A stretch of 64,000 bases of DNA from Pseudomonas sp. TNT3 (GCF_010095445.2 NZ_WFGV02000021.1:1-64000), one strand, 5' to 3'. Counted from the stretch's first letter, positions 44,731-54,059 are shown. The notes: a model not told the origin generated them from the sequence alone. A program made the numbers and translations.

Positions 44731-45645
44731 TCATCTCACCACCGGCGCATGCTCGGCCATCAATTCCATGACCCAATCGATAAATACCCGCACCTTCGCG
44801 CTGACATGGCGATTCGGCGGGAATGCCAGGTACATCGGCATGGGCGCCATGTGCCAGTCCTCGAACAGCGGCAGCAGCTCGCCGCTGGCCAGGTGCGGTT
44901 TGGCCATGTATTCCGGTAGCCACAGCATGCCCAGACCCGCCAGGCCGGCGGCGAGGTATGCGTTGCCGTCGTCGACCGTCAGTTGCGGGCGGCCCTGAGC
45001 CTCGACGCGTTCCTCACCCCGTTGCATCGCGTAGGGCAAGGATTTGCCCGTACGAAACCAGAGGAAGCCAACAGTACTGTGCCTGCCTTCCTCCAGCTCA
45101 CGGGGGTGCTCCGGCGTACCAAAGCGCTGCAGATAGCCGGGCGCGGCGTAGATGCCAAGCTTCAGATCGCCCACATGCTTTGCGATCAGGGATTGATCGG
45201 TGATCTCGCCGCCACGCACCACGCAGTCGACGTTTTCACCAATGATGTCGACCATGCGATCGCTCACGCCCAAGGTCAGCTGGATTTCCGGATAGCGTGC
45301 AAAGAACCCCGGCAAGGCGGGTATCAGCAGCATTCGCGCCAGCGGACTGGGTACATCCACCCGCAGCCGCCCGCGCGGGGTCATCGACGCGCTGGACAGG
45401 CTGGTCTCGGCGTCGTCCATATCGACCAGCAGCCGGATGACGCGCTCGTAGTAGGCCGCGCCATCAGCGGTGACGTTGACCTTGCGTGTGGTGCGGTTGA
45501 GCAGGCGCACCCGCAGCCGCGCTTCCAGTTGCTGAACGAGCTGCGTCACGGTGGTCTTGCTCATGTGCAGGGTGGCTGCCGCCTTGGTGAAGCTGCCGGT
45601 TTCCACCACTCGGGCAAAGGCCTGCATTGCATCGAACCGGTCCAT
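44731..45645 (-). CDS. LysR-family transcriptional regulator
   Basis: A 304-residue LysR regulator from ATG 45645 (MDRFDAMQAFARVVETGSF), ignoring the long upstream open frame. HTH: FTKAAATLHMSKTTVTQLVQQLEARLRVRLLNRTTRK. The effector domain shows the CrgA-like pattern GRLRVDVPSPLARMLLIPALPGFFARYPEI. It is divergent from the RidA-like gene at 45786, 140 bases away, which is its probable target. Confidence 0.94.
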   Translation of the reverse strand: MDRFDAMQAFARVVETGSFTKAAATLHMSKTTVTQLVQQLEARLRVRLLNRTTRKVNVTADGAAYYERVIRLLVDMDDAETSLSSASMTPRGRLRVDVPSPLARMLLIPALPGFFARYPEIQLTLGVSDRMVDIIGENVDCVVRGGEITDQSLIAKHVGDLKLGIYAAPGYLQRFGTPEHPRELEEGRHSTVGFLWFRTGKSLPYAMQRGEERVEAQGRPQLTVDDGNAYLAAGLAGLGMLWLPEYMAKPHLASGELLPLFEDWHMAPMPMYLAFPPNRHVSAKVRVFIDWVMELMAEHAPVVR

Positions 45646-45785
45646 TTCATGCCTCGCTCGGGTCTGGATAGTTTGGATTCTACAAACAGTCATGACCAGC
45701 GTTGCCTGTTTATTCCGGTGGGCCATCTTTCTACAGTGGCTCCATCGTAAACAGCGGGCCGCGATGGCCCCGAAGGAAGTCTGCA

Positions 45786-46181
45786 ATGACCAGCAAACGT
45801 GACGTCGTTTTCCCGCCTGACCGGCATGCACTGTACGAGCTCCACCGCTACTCGCCGGCGATTCGCTCCAACGGTTTTCTGTTCGTATCCGGTCAGGTCG
45901 GCAGCCGCAAGGACGGCTCGGCCGAACCGGACCTCGCAGCACAGGTTCGCCTGGCCTTCGAAAACCTCAACGCGATCCTGGCCGAGGCCGGCGGGAGTTT
46001 CGAGGATGTGGTCGACACGACCATCTTCATGGTCGACCCCGGCTCGACATTCGAAACGATCTGGGCAGTAGCGGCCGATTACTGGGGTGAAGCGCCCTAC
46101 CCGACGGTGACCGCTATTGGCGTGACCTGGTTGTCCGGCTTCGACTTCGAGATCAAGGTGATCGCCAAGCTCCCCCAATAG
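45786..46181 (+). CDS. RidA/YjgF family protein
   Basis: A 131-residue member of the Rid superfamily, whose archetype RidA hydrolyses reactive enamine/imine intermediates. Family text: YSPAIRSNGFLFVSGQVG, AFENLNAILAEAGGSFEDVVDTTIFMVD and AIGVTWLSGFDFEIKVIA. The strictly conserved arginine of RidA (R105 in the R-x-x-V motif) is not present in the usual form: the segment reads TAIGVTWL. It is therefore probably a non-RidA subgroup with another role. ATG 45786 follows GAAGGAAG. Confidence 0.88.
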   Translation: MTSKRDVVFPPDRHALYELHRYSPAIRSNGFLFVSGQVGSRKDGSAEPDLAAQVRLAFENLNAILAEAGGSFEDVVDTTIFMVDPGSTFETIWAVAADYWGEAPYPTVTAIGVTWLSGFDFEIKVIAKLPQ

Positions 46182-46250
46182 ACCTGGTTCAGCCCTCCTC
46201 CGAGGGCTGCTGGCAATGGTCCAAATCGAGGTAGCCTTTTTGCGTTCTGC

Positions 46251-48158
46251 TTAATGCTGCCCCATACCAGAACCAGGTCGTGAAATACCGTGGTGGCGCA
46301 GTTTGCGATAGAGCGTATTTCGGCTGATCCCCAGGCGCGCGGCAACACGGGCGATATGCCAGTGTTCCGCCTCAATCAGGGTCAGCAGGGTCTGACGCTC
46401 GGAAACGCCCAGTGGATTTTCGGCCGCCGCAACTGCCTCTGTTGGCAACAACTCCGCCACATCGTCCAGCGTGATACGCCCCTCCACTGCTAACGCGACC
46501 AGGGTGCGCAGACACGTACGCAGCTGCCGGACGTTTCCCGGCCAAGGCTGCGTCAGCAGGCGTTCTCTAACACCCGCATCCAGCCGAACCCGGGCACCCG
46601 CCGCCTCTTCGCGCAGCAGCAGGTCGAGCAAACTGCCTTTGTCCGAACGATCCCGCAGCGCTGGAAGCTCCACGGCAAATCCGGCAACCCGATAGAACAG
46701 ATCCTCGCGAAAACGCTTATCCGCGACACACGCCTGCAGATCCTGGTGGCTGGCACTGATGAGGCGCACGTCGAGGGGTTTTGCCGTCGCACCTCCCAGC
46801 GGCACGACCTGGCGTTCCTCCAGCACGCGCAGCAAGCGGGTCTGTAACGCCAGTGGCATATCGGCGATCTCATCCAGGAACAGAATGCCGCCATGGGCCT
46901 GCTCCAGCTTCCCGATCATCCCGTCCTTGCGGGCGCCAGTGAAGCTCCCGCCGCGATAACCGAACAGCTCGCTTTCGATCAGCGATTCGGGAATGGCTGC
47001 GCAATTGATCGCCACAAAAGGCTGGTTCGCGCGAGTGCTGGCGCGATGCAGTGCCGCTGCAAAGGCTTCTTTGCCGGTTCCTGTCTCCCCTTTCAGGAAC
47101 ACCGGAACGTCACGCTCCAGAACCCTGAGCGCACGCGCAAAACCGCGTTGCAAGCGCGGGTCTTCCAGGCAGACGCGCACGTCGTCGATTTTGGGGATAG
47201 CAGGAATGACTGAAGGCGCTTGGCGCAAGGGTTCACGCAACTGTCCATAAAATAAGCGCCCGTCCACCAGGCGCACAGGCCAGCAGACACTCGGCTGTGC
47301 GCTGGCCTGACTCAGCACCTGTTCGATAGGCGTTTCCAGAAGCGTTGTCAGCGATTGCCCGAGCAAGTGATCGCGGCTGAGTCCCAACAGGTCCATCGCC
47401 GCCTGATTGACTGAACAGATACGGGCACTCTCGTCGAAACTGAGCAGGCCTTCACCCAACAGCCCAACGAAGCCGGCCTCAGGGTGGAAACGCAGCAAGT
47501 AGCGCTGAGGATCATGCCCCAGGAAAAAACAACTCTCGATCAACTTGGCGGACAGGTTGGTCAGCGCCATGGCCTGGAAGTGTTTCTGAAGACTGTGCTC
47601 CTCTCGCACCGAAGAGAGGTTCAGCACCGCGAGCAACTCGCCGCTCGCATCGAATATCGGGCTGGCTGAACAGGTCAAGCCGACGTGCTTGCCACGAAAA
47701 TGTTCGTCACGCCGGATGGTGACGTGCTGCCTCTCGACCAGGCAGGTGCCAACACCATTGGTCCCTTCGTAGTCCTCGCTCCAGACGGAGCCCAGCCACA
47801 ATCCGGAACGCTGCACCTCGGTGCGCTCGGACTCGTTGAACACACTGTCGATCGCCACGCCGCGAGCATCGGTGAGCAGCACCACATGGCCGTCACGCCC
47901 GAGCTGCTGGTGCAAACTGCTCATCTGCCAATGCGCCTCGGCAATGATGTGTTCCAGCGGCGCACGGTGATCCTGCAAACGGGGTTGTTCGACCACGTTA
48001 GGCGCGCGGCGGCTGGCGGGATCGAGCTGGTACTGATCCAGGCAACGGCGCCAGGATCGTGTGATCGCCAGGTCAGCAGCAGCGCTGTGGCTGGCAATAC
48101 TGCCCTGCACGGCTTGGAGCACTTGTTGTGCATGGGCGTTGATCAAGGCCGGCTTCAT
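46251..48158 (-). CDS. Sigma-54-dependent activator (AcoR-like, GAF-AAA+-Fis)
   Basis: A 635-residue enhancer-binding protein. N-terminal GAF-like sensory region about 60-220 (HVVLLTDARGVAIDSVFN, GTNGVGTCLVE), a PAS-like segment around 230-290, the AAA+ domain from about 325 (Walker A GETGTGKEAFAAALH; sigma-54 contact loop GSFTGA, Ser in place of the usual Ala; Walker B GILFLDEIADMPL), and a C-terminal Fis-type HTH (IARVAARLGISRNTLYRKLRHHG). It is divergent from the flavin monooxygenase at 48403, whose upstream region has a sigma-54 promoter and a dyad. The effector is unknown. Confidence 0.94.
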   Translation of the reverse strand: MKPALINAHAQQVLQAVQGSIASHSAAADLAITRSWRRCLDQYQLDPASRRAPNVVEQPRLQDHRAPLEHIIAEAHWQMSSLHQQLGRDGHVVLLTDARGVAIDSVFNESERTEVQRSGLWLGSVWSEDYEGTNGVGTCLVERQHVTIRRDEHFRGKHVGLTCSASPIFDASGELLAVLNLSSVREEHSLQKHFQAMALTNLSAKLIESCFFLGHDPQRYLLRFHPEAGFVGLLGEGLLSFDESARICSVNQAAMDLLGLSRDHLLGQSLTTLLETPIEQVLSQASAQPSVCWPVRLVDGRLFYGQLREPLRQAPSVIPAIPKIDDVRVCLEDPRLQRGFARALRVLERDVPVFLKGETGTGKEAFAAALHRASTRANQPFVAINCAAIPESLIESELFGYRGGSFTGARKDGMIGKLEQAHGGILFLDEIADMPLALQTRLLRVLEERQVVPLGGATAKPLDVRLISASHQDLQACVADKRFREDLFYRVAGFAVELPALRDRSDKGSLLDLLLREEAAGARVRLDAGVRERLLTQPWPGNVRQLRTCLRTLVALAVEGRITLDDVAELLPTEAVAAAENPLGVSERQTLLTLIEAEHWHIARVAARLGISRNTLYRKLRHHGISRPGSGMGQH

Positions 48159-48243
48159 TGTTCTTGTTCTCCGCTACGGTGAGGACACGGGGGCTGATCG
48201 AAGCTTATATGAAAAGCCCGCCACGAGTGCTCATTGCGCCGAG

Positions 48244-48256
48244 TGACACTCTGTCA
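48244..48256. promoter_or_regulatory. Candidate upstream activator site
   Basis: TGACA-CTC-TGTCA is a perfect dyad about 100 bases upstream of the sigma-54 promoter, the usual enhancer distance. A half copy TGACA lies at 48276-48280. It is probably bound by the divergent activator. Confidence 0.5.
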
Positions 48257-48344
48257 TCCCCCGTTCCCGAATTCGTGACAGTGTTTCGAGCCAATCCCTC
48301 GATCAAACGTCGGCAGCCGCTCTGCAATAGGGCTTTCGCGAAGA

Positions 48345-48360
48345 TGGCCCGGGACTTGCC
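48345..48360 (+). promoter_or_regulatory. Sigma-54 (-24/-12) promoter of the flavin monooxygenase
   Basis: TGGCCCG-GGAC-TTGCC fits the sigma-54 consensus TGGCACG-N4-TTGCW with the invariant GG and GC at the correct 12-base spacing. It lies 43 bases before ATG 48403. Confidence 0.85.
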
Positions 48361-48402
48361 ATGGTGTCAGTCGTTACAAAAACAACAAGAACGGGAGAGC
48401 TC

Positions 48403-50226
48403 ATGAACATTGCTATCGAATCACCTGTGCAAACGCCAACTGAACAGCTCGCGGCGTGGGTCGAAAAGCTCGGCCAGCGCCTCGCCCAACGTGATGTGGA
48501 CGGCGCACTCGAACTGTTTGCCGACGAGTGTTACTGGCGCGACCTGCTGCTGTTCAGCTGGAACCTGGTGACCCTGGAAGGCAAGCCTGCCCTGCGCGAC
48601 ATGCTTGAAACACGCCTCGACCAGACTCGCCCTCAAGGGTGGAAAGTGGAAGGTGAGGCGACGCTGAAAGACGGCGTGCTCGAAGGCTGGATCAGCCTGG
48701 AGACCGACGCGGCGCGAGGCAAAGGTTACGTGCGTCTGAAAGAAGGCCTGTGCTGGACGCTGCTGACCACCATGCGCGAGCTCAAAGGCTTTGAAGAACC
48801 CAGCGGCCGCCGTCGTCCGATGGGGGCCAATCATGGTCACGCCCATGCCGACAAGCGCAACTGGCTGGAGCGCCGACGGGATGAAGAAGCGTCGCTGGGC
48901 ATCACCACCCAACCCTATTGCCTGATCGTCGGCGGTGGCCAAGGCGGGCTGGGCCTCGCTGCGCGGCTCAAGCGAATGGGCGTGCCCACCCTGATCGTCG
49001 ACAAGGCTGAGCGTCCCGGCGATCAGTGGCGCGGTCGCTACAAGTCGCTGTGCCTGCACGACCCGGTCTGGTATGACCACATGCCTTACCTGCCCTTCCC
49101 CGATCACTGGCCCGTCTTCACCCCGAAAGACCAGATCGGTGACTGGCTGGAGATGTACACCAAAGTCATGGAGCTCAATTTTTGGCCGCGTACGGAATGC
49201 GTAAGCGCCAGCTTTGATAACCACAGCGGCACCTGGAAAGTAGAAGTGCTGCGCGATGGCGAGCCCGTCACCTTGCAGCCGACCCAGTTGATCCTCGCCA
49301 CCGGCATGTCCGGCGTGCCCAACATCCCTGCGTATCCGGGTGCCGAGGTTTTCGAGGGTCAGCAACATCACTCCAGTCGCCATCCTGGTGGAGACGCCTG
49401 GCGTGGCAAGCGTGCGGTGGTCATCGGTGCGAACAATTCGGCTCACGACATCTGTGCCGACCTGGTGGAGAACGGCGCCGAGGTGACCATGGTGCAACGT
49501 TCGAGCACCCACATCGTGCGCTCCGACAGTTTGATGGACCTCGTCTTCGGCGGGCTCTACTCAGAAGATGCCTTGGAGACGGGGTTGACCACGGACAAGG
49601 CCGATATGCTGTTCGCATCGATCCCGTACAAGGTCATGCCGAGCTTTCATCAACCGGTCTTTGACGCCATCAAGGAGCGCGACAAGGTGTTCTACGAGCG
49701 TCTGGCCAAGGCCGGGTTCATGCTCGACTTCGGTGACGACGATTCGGGGCTTTTCATGAAGTACGTACGCCGCGGATCGGGTTATTACATCGACGTCGGC
49801 GCTTCAGAACTGATCGCTAACGGCACAATCAAGCTCAAGAGCGCGCGAGGCCTGGGTGTCGAACGCATCGAAAAAGACGCCGTCCTGCTCAACGATGGCA
49901 GCCGACTGCCGGCTGATCTGATCGTCTACGCCACCGGCTACGGTTCCATGAATGGTTGGGCGGCGAAGCTGATTTCCCAGGAAGTCGCTGACAAGGTTGG
50001 TCGCTGCTGGGGCCTGGGTTCGGGAACCACGAACGATCCTGGCCCGTACGAGGGCGAATTGCGCAACATGTGGAAGCCGACACAGCAGGCAAACCTCTGG
50101 TTCCACGGTGGCAACCTGCATCAGTCACGGCATTACTCGCTGTACCTGGCGCTGCAGCTGAAAGCGCGCTTCGAAGGCATCGACACCGCCGTCTACAACC
50201 TTGCAGAGAGTCACCACAAGGGCTGA
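48403..50226 (+). CDS. Flavin-containing monooxygenase with N-terminal SnoaL-like domain
   Basis: A 607-residue flavoprotein. ATG 48403 (MNIAIESPVQTPTEQL) follows GGGAGAGCTC; the frame from 48361 would start within the sigma-54 promoter. Residues about 25-140 resemble a SnoaL/NTF2-like domain (DVDGALELFADECYWRDLLLFSW). From about 165 comes the monooxygenase part: FAD motif LIVGGGQGGLGLAARL, FMO-like segment FPDHWPVFTPKDQIGDWLEMY, NADPH motif VVIGANNSAHDICADL and ATGYGSM. Related proteins oxidise carbonyl or amine substrates and some plant homologues make auxin; the substrate here is not predictable. Expression needs sigma-54 and very probably the divergent AcoR-like activator. Confidence 0.93.
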   Translation: MNIAIESPVQTPTEQLAAWVEKLGQRLAQRDVDGALELFADECYWRDLLLFSWNLVTLEGKPALRDMLETRLDQTRPQGWKVEGEATLKDGVLEGWISLETDAARGKGYVRLKEGLCWTLLTTMRELKGFEEPSGRRRPMGANHGHAHADKRNWLERRRDEEASLGITTQPYCLIVGGGQGGLGLAARLKRMGVPTLIVDKAERPGDQWRGRYKSLCLHDPVWYDHMPYLPFPDHWPVFTPKDQIGDWLEMYTKVMELNFWPRTECVSASFDNHSGTWKVEVLRDGEPVTLQPTQLILATGMSGVPNIPAYPGAEVFEGQQHHSSRHPGGDAWRGKRAVVIGANNSAHDICADLVENGAEVTMVQRSSTHIVRSDSLMDLVFGGLYSEDALETGLTTDKADMLFASIPYKVMPSFHQPVFDAIKERDKVFYERLAKAGFMLDFGDDDSGLFMKYVRRGSGYYIDVGASELIANGTIKLKSARGLGVERIEKDAVLLNDGSRLPADLIVYATGYGSMNGWAAKLISQEVADKVGRCWGLGSGTTNDPGPYEGELRNMWKPTQQANLWFHGGNLHQSRHYSLYLALQLKARFEGIDTAVYNLAESHHKG

Positions 50227-50281
50227 GCCCAATGGCGCCCAGCCGTGTGGTTGGGCGCCCCAAGACCTTCTCCACCGGGCC

Positions 50282-51484
50282 CTAACCGTTAAAGATGGTG
50301 TCCATACCGCTAAGCGAAGCTTCTCTGTGTTCGGGGCCATTTGGCGCCAGTCGCAGGGTGTTACGCCCCAACCCCTTAGCCTCGTACAACGCCTCATCCG
50401 CCCGGGCAATCAGGCTGGCTGTCGTATCGTCTTCGTCTGGAATGACACAGCACACACCGATACTGATGCGCAGCGGGATGCTTGAATCACCATACTGCGC
50501 CGGTGCCTCCGCCAGAGAAGCGCGCAGCTCATTGAGGACGGTCATGGCGCCTTCAGGGCTGGTGTCAGGCAGCAAAAGCAGAAACTCTTCGCCACCATAG
50601 CGCCCCATGCTGTCGGAATGACGCAGGCGCTGACTGAGATGGTTAACGCAGTGGCAAATCACTTCATCACCGGCCAGGTGACCGTGCACATCATTAATCT
50701 GTTTGAAGTGATCGATATCGATCATGGCCACGGCCAGGTAAGCATTGTCGCGGCGTGAGCGTTCCAGCTCTGTGGAGAATTGCTCAAGGATGGCACGACG
50801 ATTGAGAATGCCTGTCAACACATCCCGCAGTGCCAGATGCTTAAGCAAGGACTCACTGCGTTCTTTGGACAGCAGCACCAGCCCGAGAGAAATCATCATC
50901 GCGGTAAAAGTGCCGATGCTGACCGAGATGGTTTGCTTGAGGTTGCTGACGTCATAGCGCATCTCGGCAGCACCTCCGCCGAACACCGCCACCACCCGCA
51001 TGCCCAAGCCAATCAGGCTGATACTCGCCCCGATGATCAACAGCACACGTGCACGTCCCTGGGCCGGGATGTAGCGGCGAGTCCAGTAGATTATCAATGC
51101 ACACTGCACCATCAACACAATCGTGGCAGCAAGCATTCGCGGTTCCAGGGTATCGATCAGACTGACCATCAACACCAGCATCAAGGCCGCCGGAGCGAAT
51201 ACCCGCCACCAGGAGACTGGCAACTCGACAATCCGGAACACGCTGGCCCCATAAAACGCCAGCGCCACCGCCAGCAGTGTGTTGGCAGCGCCATAGGTAA
51301 ACCATAACGGCGCATGACCGTAGAAGGTGTAGCCCACATAGGCCAAGGCATGCGCCAACAAACCGAAGCCAATGGTGAGCAAACCATCACGCTGGTTGAA
51401 CTGTCCGACCAGAATCAGACAAAACGCCATGATCGTCGCCACTAACGCGACACAGGCAAACAGCGTGGGGGTATGGGCGATCAT
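50282..51484 (-). CDS. Membrane diguanylate cyclase (GGDEF)
   Basis: A 400-residue enzyme making the second messenger c-di-GMP. The N-terminal ~210 residues have about six to seven hydrophobic helices forming a sensory membrane module. The GGDEF domain begins near LALRDVLTGILNRRA and carries the intact active site GGEEF in GRYGGEEFLLLLP. The RHSD sequence five residues upstream of GGEEF is a product-inhibition I-site. No EAL domain follows. It is monocistronic, convergent with the monooxygenase gene. Confidence 0.95.
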   Translation of the reverse strand: MIAHTPTLFACVALVATIMAFCLILVGQFNQRDGLLTIGFGLLAHALAYVGYTFYGHAPLWFTYGAANTLLAVALAFYGASVFRIVELPVSWWRVFAPAALMLVLMVSLIDTLEPRMLAATIVLMVQCALIIYWTRRYIPAQGRARVLLIIGASISLIGLGMRVVAVFGGGAAEMRYDVSNLKQTISVSIGTFTAMMISLGLVLLSKERSESLLKHLALRDVLTGILNRRAILEQFSTELERSRRDNAYLAVAMIDIDHFKQINDVHGHLAGDEVICHCVNHLSQRLRHSDSMGRYGGEEFLLLLPDTSPEGAMTVLNELRASLAEAPAQYGDSSIPLRISIGVCCVIPDEDDTTASLIARADEALYEAKGLGRNTLRLAPNGPEHREASLSGMDTIFNG

Positions 51485-51626
51485 GACGTCTCACAGGGCG
51501 CAGGTGGAAGTAGCGCTGATCGCAAGTCTAGCTGAGCTGGCCGACAGCCAGTATTGATAAATCGGCATGCACTCTAAAAAACAACCTTCCCCGCCTCTCG
51601 CATGAAAGAGACAGCGACCCGCACAA

Positions 51627-51860
51627 TCAAGGCACGAGCAACGCTTCATGGACCTCGATTGAAGGAATGAACCCGTCAATACGCTGGCTAGCCAGCCAGC
51701 TTCTGGTTTTACTCACGTCGAAAATCTGTCCCTGCTCCATCAGCGTCAAGATGAGCTCATCCGAAACCCGGTAGCGCCCGCAGTCGGGACAGTCTCTTTC
51801 TTCCCATGGGCCTGCGCATTGAATGCGCTGCGCAACACCTACACAGATAAGACAATTCAT
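51627..51860 (-). CDS. Small hypothetical protein with a zinc-ribbon-like cysteine pattern
   Basis: A 77-residue protein from ATG 51860 with AAGGTG upstream; longer starts exist at 51866 and 51929. It has MNCLICVGVAQRIQCAG and RDCPDCGRYRVS, four to five cysteines arranged like a treble-clef or zinc ribbon. The rest (FDVSKTRSWLASQR) is soluble. I do not recognise the family. Confidence 0.6.
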   Translation of the reverse strand: MNCLICVGVAQRIQCAGPWEERDCPDCGRYRVSDELILTLMEQGQIFDVSKTRSWLASQRIDGFIPSIEVHEALLVP

Positions 51861-52061
51861 CTTCATCACCTTTTTTATAGAGGTACCCGACACTTCGTGT
51901 GTCGATTGCAACAGCCCACGAACCGACACCTGTCGGTTGCTCTGATGAAGCTCGTGTTTGATCGACTAAAAACAACGGATGAAGTTCGTTGCGCTGACGC
52001 TTTCAGTACAAACAGGTCGTATCCATGCGGCATGGGCATGATTGTGCGGTGAACTCGATGC

Positions 52062-52319
52062 CTACGTCCCAGGGTGATAGTCCTCCCCCGCCACCGCTCG
52101 CAAATAAGCTTGATCGGCCTCCAGTCGCAAGTCCCGCCACTCCTGCCAGCTAATCATGCGTTGCCTATCCATTTCGTCCGCCAAACGAAGTAATTCTTCA
52201 TGGTAGGCGTCAGGACATTCCATGCGAAGGGCGCAGTTTTCCAGCGCGCGATGCCACGAACCCAGGGTGCGAAATTTTTGCTCCTGATGCGGTGTGAGCA
52301 TGTTTTTAAATGAGTTCAT
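52062..52319 (-). CDS. Small hypothetical protein
   Basis: An 85-residue charged helical protein (MNSFKNMLTPHQEQKFRTLG, ...YHEELLRLADEMDRQRMISWQEWRDLRLEADQAYLRA). Its composition and codon pattern look like a real gene of Pseudomonas type, but I do not recognise a domain. No signal or membrane segment. It is adjacent to other small hypothetical genes. Confidence 0.6.
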   Translation of the reverse strand: MNSFKNMLTPHQEQKFRTLGSWHRALENCALRMECPDAYHEELLRLADEMDRQRMISWQEWRDLRLEADQAYLRAVAGEDYHPGT

Positions 52320-52537
52320 GGCGTCGGGATTCCGCGGATATTTCTAGATGGAGATCAGGACCCCGGATTAGGTTCACAAGGGATGACCAGAGGTTCAAAT
52401 CTTGCACAAAGAAGACGTTTGCTGATGACAAAAAACAGGAAAGGCCAAAAAACTCAGGCGCCTGCGATTACCCCGAAAACGTTTTGAATTTTTTTTGACG
52501 CACTCACTCTTTTGTCCATGAGCATAAGGAGGACCTC

Positions 52538-52792
52538 ATGAACACTGATCTTTTCGTCATTGAATACAAGCTCCACGGCGAGCCGAAGTCCTTCATCATC
52601 CGGACGAAGACGATGCGCAATGTGGACGCCTGGCATTGGGCGAGTTGTGATGCAGGGTTAGCGCCCATACCCAAACCGGGACGACCGCCGCTGAAGGTCG
52701 TGTCTAAACCCATGGCTGAAAAATATGGGGTGACTGACGTCAGGTGGCGCGCATCCGCGACGCTGGACTGGACGGAGGTTTCAACGTCATGA
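52538..52792 (+). CDS. Small hypothetical protein (DUF6555-like)
   Basis: An 84-residue protein preceded by a strong ribosome-binding site (AAGGAGGACCTC). It reads MNTDLFVIEYKLHGEPKSFI and includes NVDAWHWASCDAGLAPIPK, a pattern I associate with the Pseudomonas DUF6555 family (recall only, not searched). No function known. Confidence 0.7.
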   Translation: MNTDLFVIEYKLHGEPKSFIIRTKTMRNVDAWHWASCDAGLAPIPKPGRPPLKVVSKPMAEKYGVTDVRWRASATLDWTEVSTS

Positions 52793-52863
52793 GTGCGTAC
52801 ATAGCAAACGACATTGGTGGCCTGGACGGCAGCACTGGGGCAGTTCATTAGACTGCGCGTTAC

Positions 52864-52898
52864 GTTGAGGCGAATCGACGGGATGCGTTCGCCTCAAC
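52864..52898. terminator. Hairpin between convergent small gene and ZIP transporter
   Basis: GTTGAGGCGAA (52864-52874) and its inverse TTCGCCTCAAC (52888-52898) are perfectly matched with a 13-base loop. The right arm includes the ZIP gene stop codon. There is no T-run; a role in ending convergent transcripts is likely. Confidence 0.5.
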
Positions 52899-53823
52899 CC
52901 AATGCCGTGTCCAGAAACATCATGACCCCGAACCCCAACATCAGTCCCAGCGTCGCATAGGTTTCGTGCCCGTTACGGTGCGTCTCGGGAATCACCTCAT
53001 GGGAGACCACAAAGATCATTGCCCCCGCGGCGAGCCCTAACGCAACGGGATAACCCAGCGCAAAACCTGAAGAAATGCCAAGGCCTACGACTGCGCCAAG
53101 CGGCTCCATCAATCCTGACGCGATAGCGATTAACGCGGCGCGCAGTGCGGAGATGCCGGTCACTCGCAACGCCAACGCAACAGCAAGGCCTTCCGGAATG
53201 TCCTGAATGGCAATCGCCGTGGTCAACGGCAAGCCCACCTTCATATCCCCATTGGCGAAACTGACCCCGATGGCCATGCCCTCGGGCAGGTTATGCAGCG
53301 TGATGGCCAGGACGAAAAGCCATACGCGATTGAAGCGCTGAGCGTCCGGGCCTTTGCGTCCGCTCTCCAGATGCTCGTGGGGGACAAACCGCTCCAATCC
53401 AATCATCAGTGCGACACCCAACCCCAATCCGGCCACTACGACACACGCGGCCAACAGCTTGTTATCGCAAATAGCCCGGGCCGCTTCGATACCTGGAAGG
53501 ATGAGTGAGAAGGAGCTCGCAGCCAGCATCATGCCGGCCGCAAAGCCCAGCATGGTGTCTTGAGTCCGTGCGGTGATATCACGCAGGACCACCGCTACCA
53601 CGGCACCGAGTGCCGTTGCGCCAAAACCGGACAAGCCCCCCAGAACGGCGTAGTGCAGGTTGACCCGATTTGCCCCGGTAAAGGCGCTGTATCCGCTGAT
53701 CAGCAATAGCACGCTGACGCCGACCAGCGTTGACCAGAAAACGATACCCATCCACCCGCCGCTTTTTTCCAGGTCAAACCCGGAGTTCCACGATGCTTTG
53801 TCAGGCGTTGATGGTTCAGACAT
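52894..53823 (-). CDS. ZIP-family divalent metal transporter (ZupT-like)
   Basis: A 309-residue inner-membrane transporter for zinc or other divalent metals. About eight helices. Helices 4 and 5 carry the metal-site motifs ITLHNLPEGMAIG and AIQDIPEGLAVAL; later SHEVIPE matches the family. A cytoplasmic loop has PHEHLESGRKG. ATG 53823 follows GGAGGCCAC, nine bases after the stop of a 53-codon gene, so they form an operon. Confidence 0.92.
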   Translation of the reverse strand: MSEPSTPDKASWNSGFDLEKSGGWMGIVFWSTLVGVSVLLLISGYSAFTGANRVNLHYAVLGGLSGFGATALGAVVAVVLRDITARTQDTMLGFAAGMMLAASSFSLILPGIEAARAICDNKLLAACVVVAGLGLGVALMIGLERFVPHEHLESGRKGPDAQRFNRVWLFVLAITLHNLPEGMAIGVSFANGDMKVGLPLTTAIAIQDIPEGLAVALALRVTGISALRAALIAIASGLMEPLGAVVGLGISSGFALGYPVALGLAAGAMIFVVSHEVIPETHRNGHETYATLGLMLGFGVMMFLDTALG

Positions 53824-53831
53824 GTGGCCTC

Positions 53832-53993
53832 CTACTTGCCATTGAAACGCTTGCGAGAACTGCTCGACGTCGCCGTCAGGATTTGCTTCGACAGGCGTTT
53901 GGCTTCTCGCTCAAAGGACATTGCCGTGCTGCTGAACAGCATGGCAAAACCCTCTGCCGAATCCGAAGAAACGCCCTTGGAATGCCCATTCAT
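53832..53993 (-). CDS. Small 53-residue hypothetical protein upstream of the ZIP gene
   Basis: A minus-strand gene of 53 codons (MNGHSKGVSSDSAEGFAMLF...), soluble, Ser- and basic-rich, ending KRFNGK. ATG 53993 has GAGG at 9 bases; 53999 is an alternative start. It is placed between the catalase terminator and the ZIP gene, only nine bases from the latter's ATG. No family recognised. Confidence 0.6.
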   Translation of the reverse strand: MNGHSKGVSSDSAEGFAMLFSSTAMSFEREAKRLSKQILTATSSSSRKRFNGK

Positions 53994-54012
53994 TTTCATT
54001 CACCTCGTTGTT

Positions 54013-54052
54013 TGAAAAACGCAAACACCGCACGCCTTCGTGGCGTGCGGTG
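54013..54052 (-). terminator. Rho-independent terminator after the manganese catalase gene
   Basis: A perfect 11-bp stem, CACCGCACGCC (54026-54036) with GGCGTGCGGTG (54042-54052) and a 5-base loop. On the minus strand it is followed by TTTGCGTTTTT. It starts 8 bases past the catalase stop. Confidence 0.85.
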
Positions 54053-54059
54053 CACTTCA

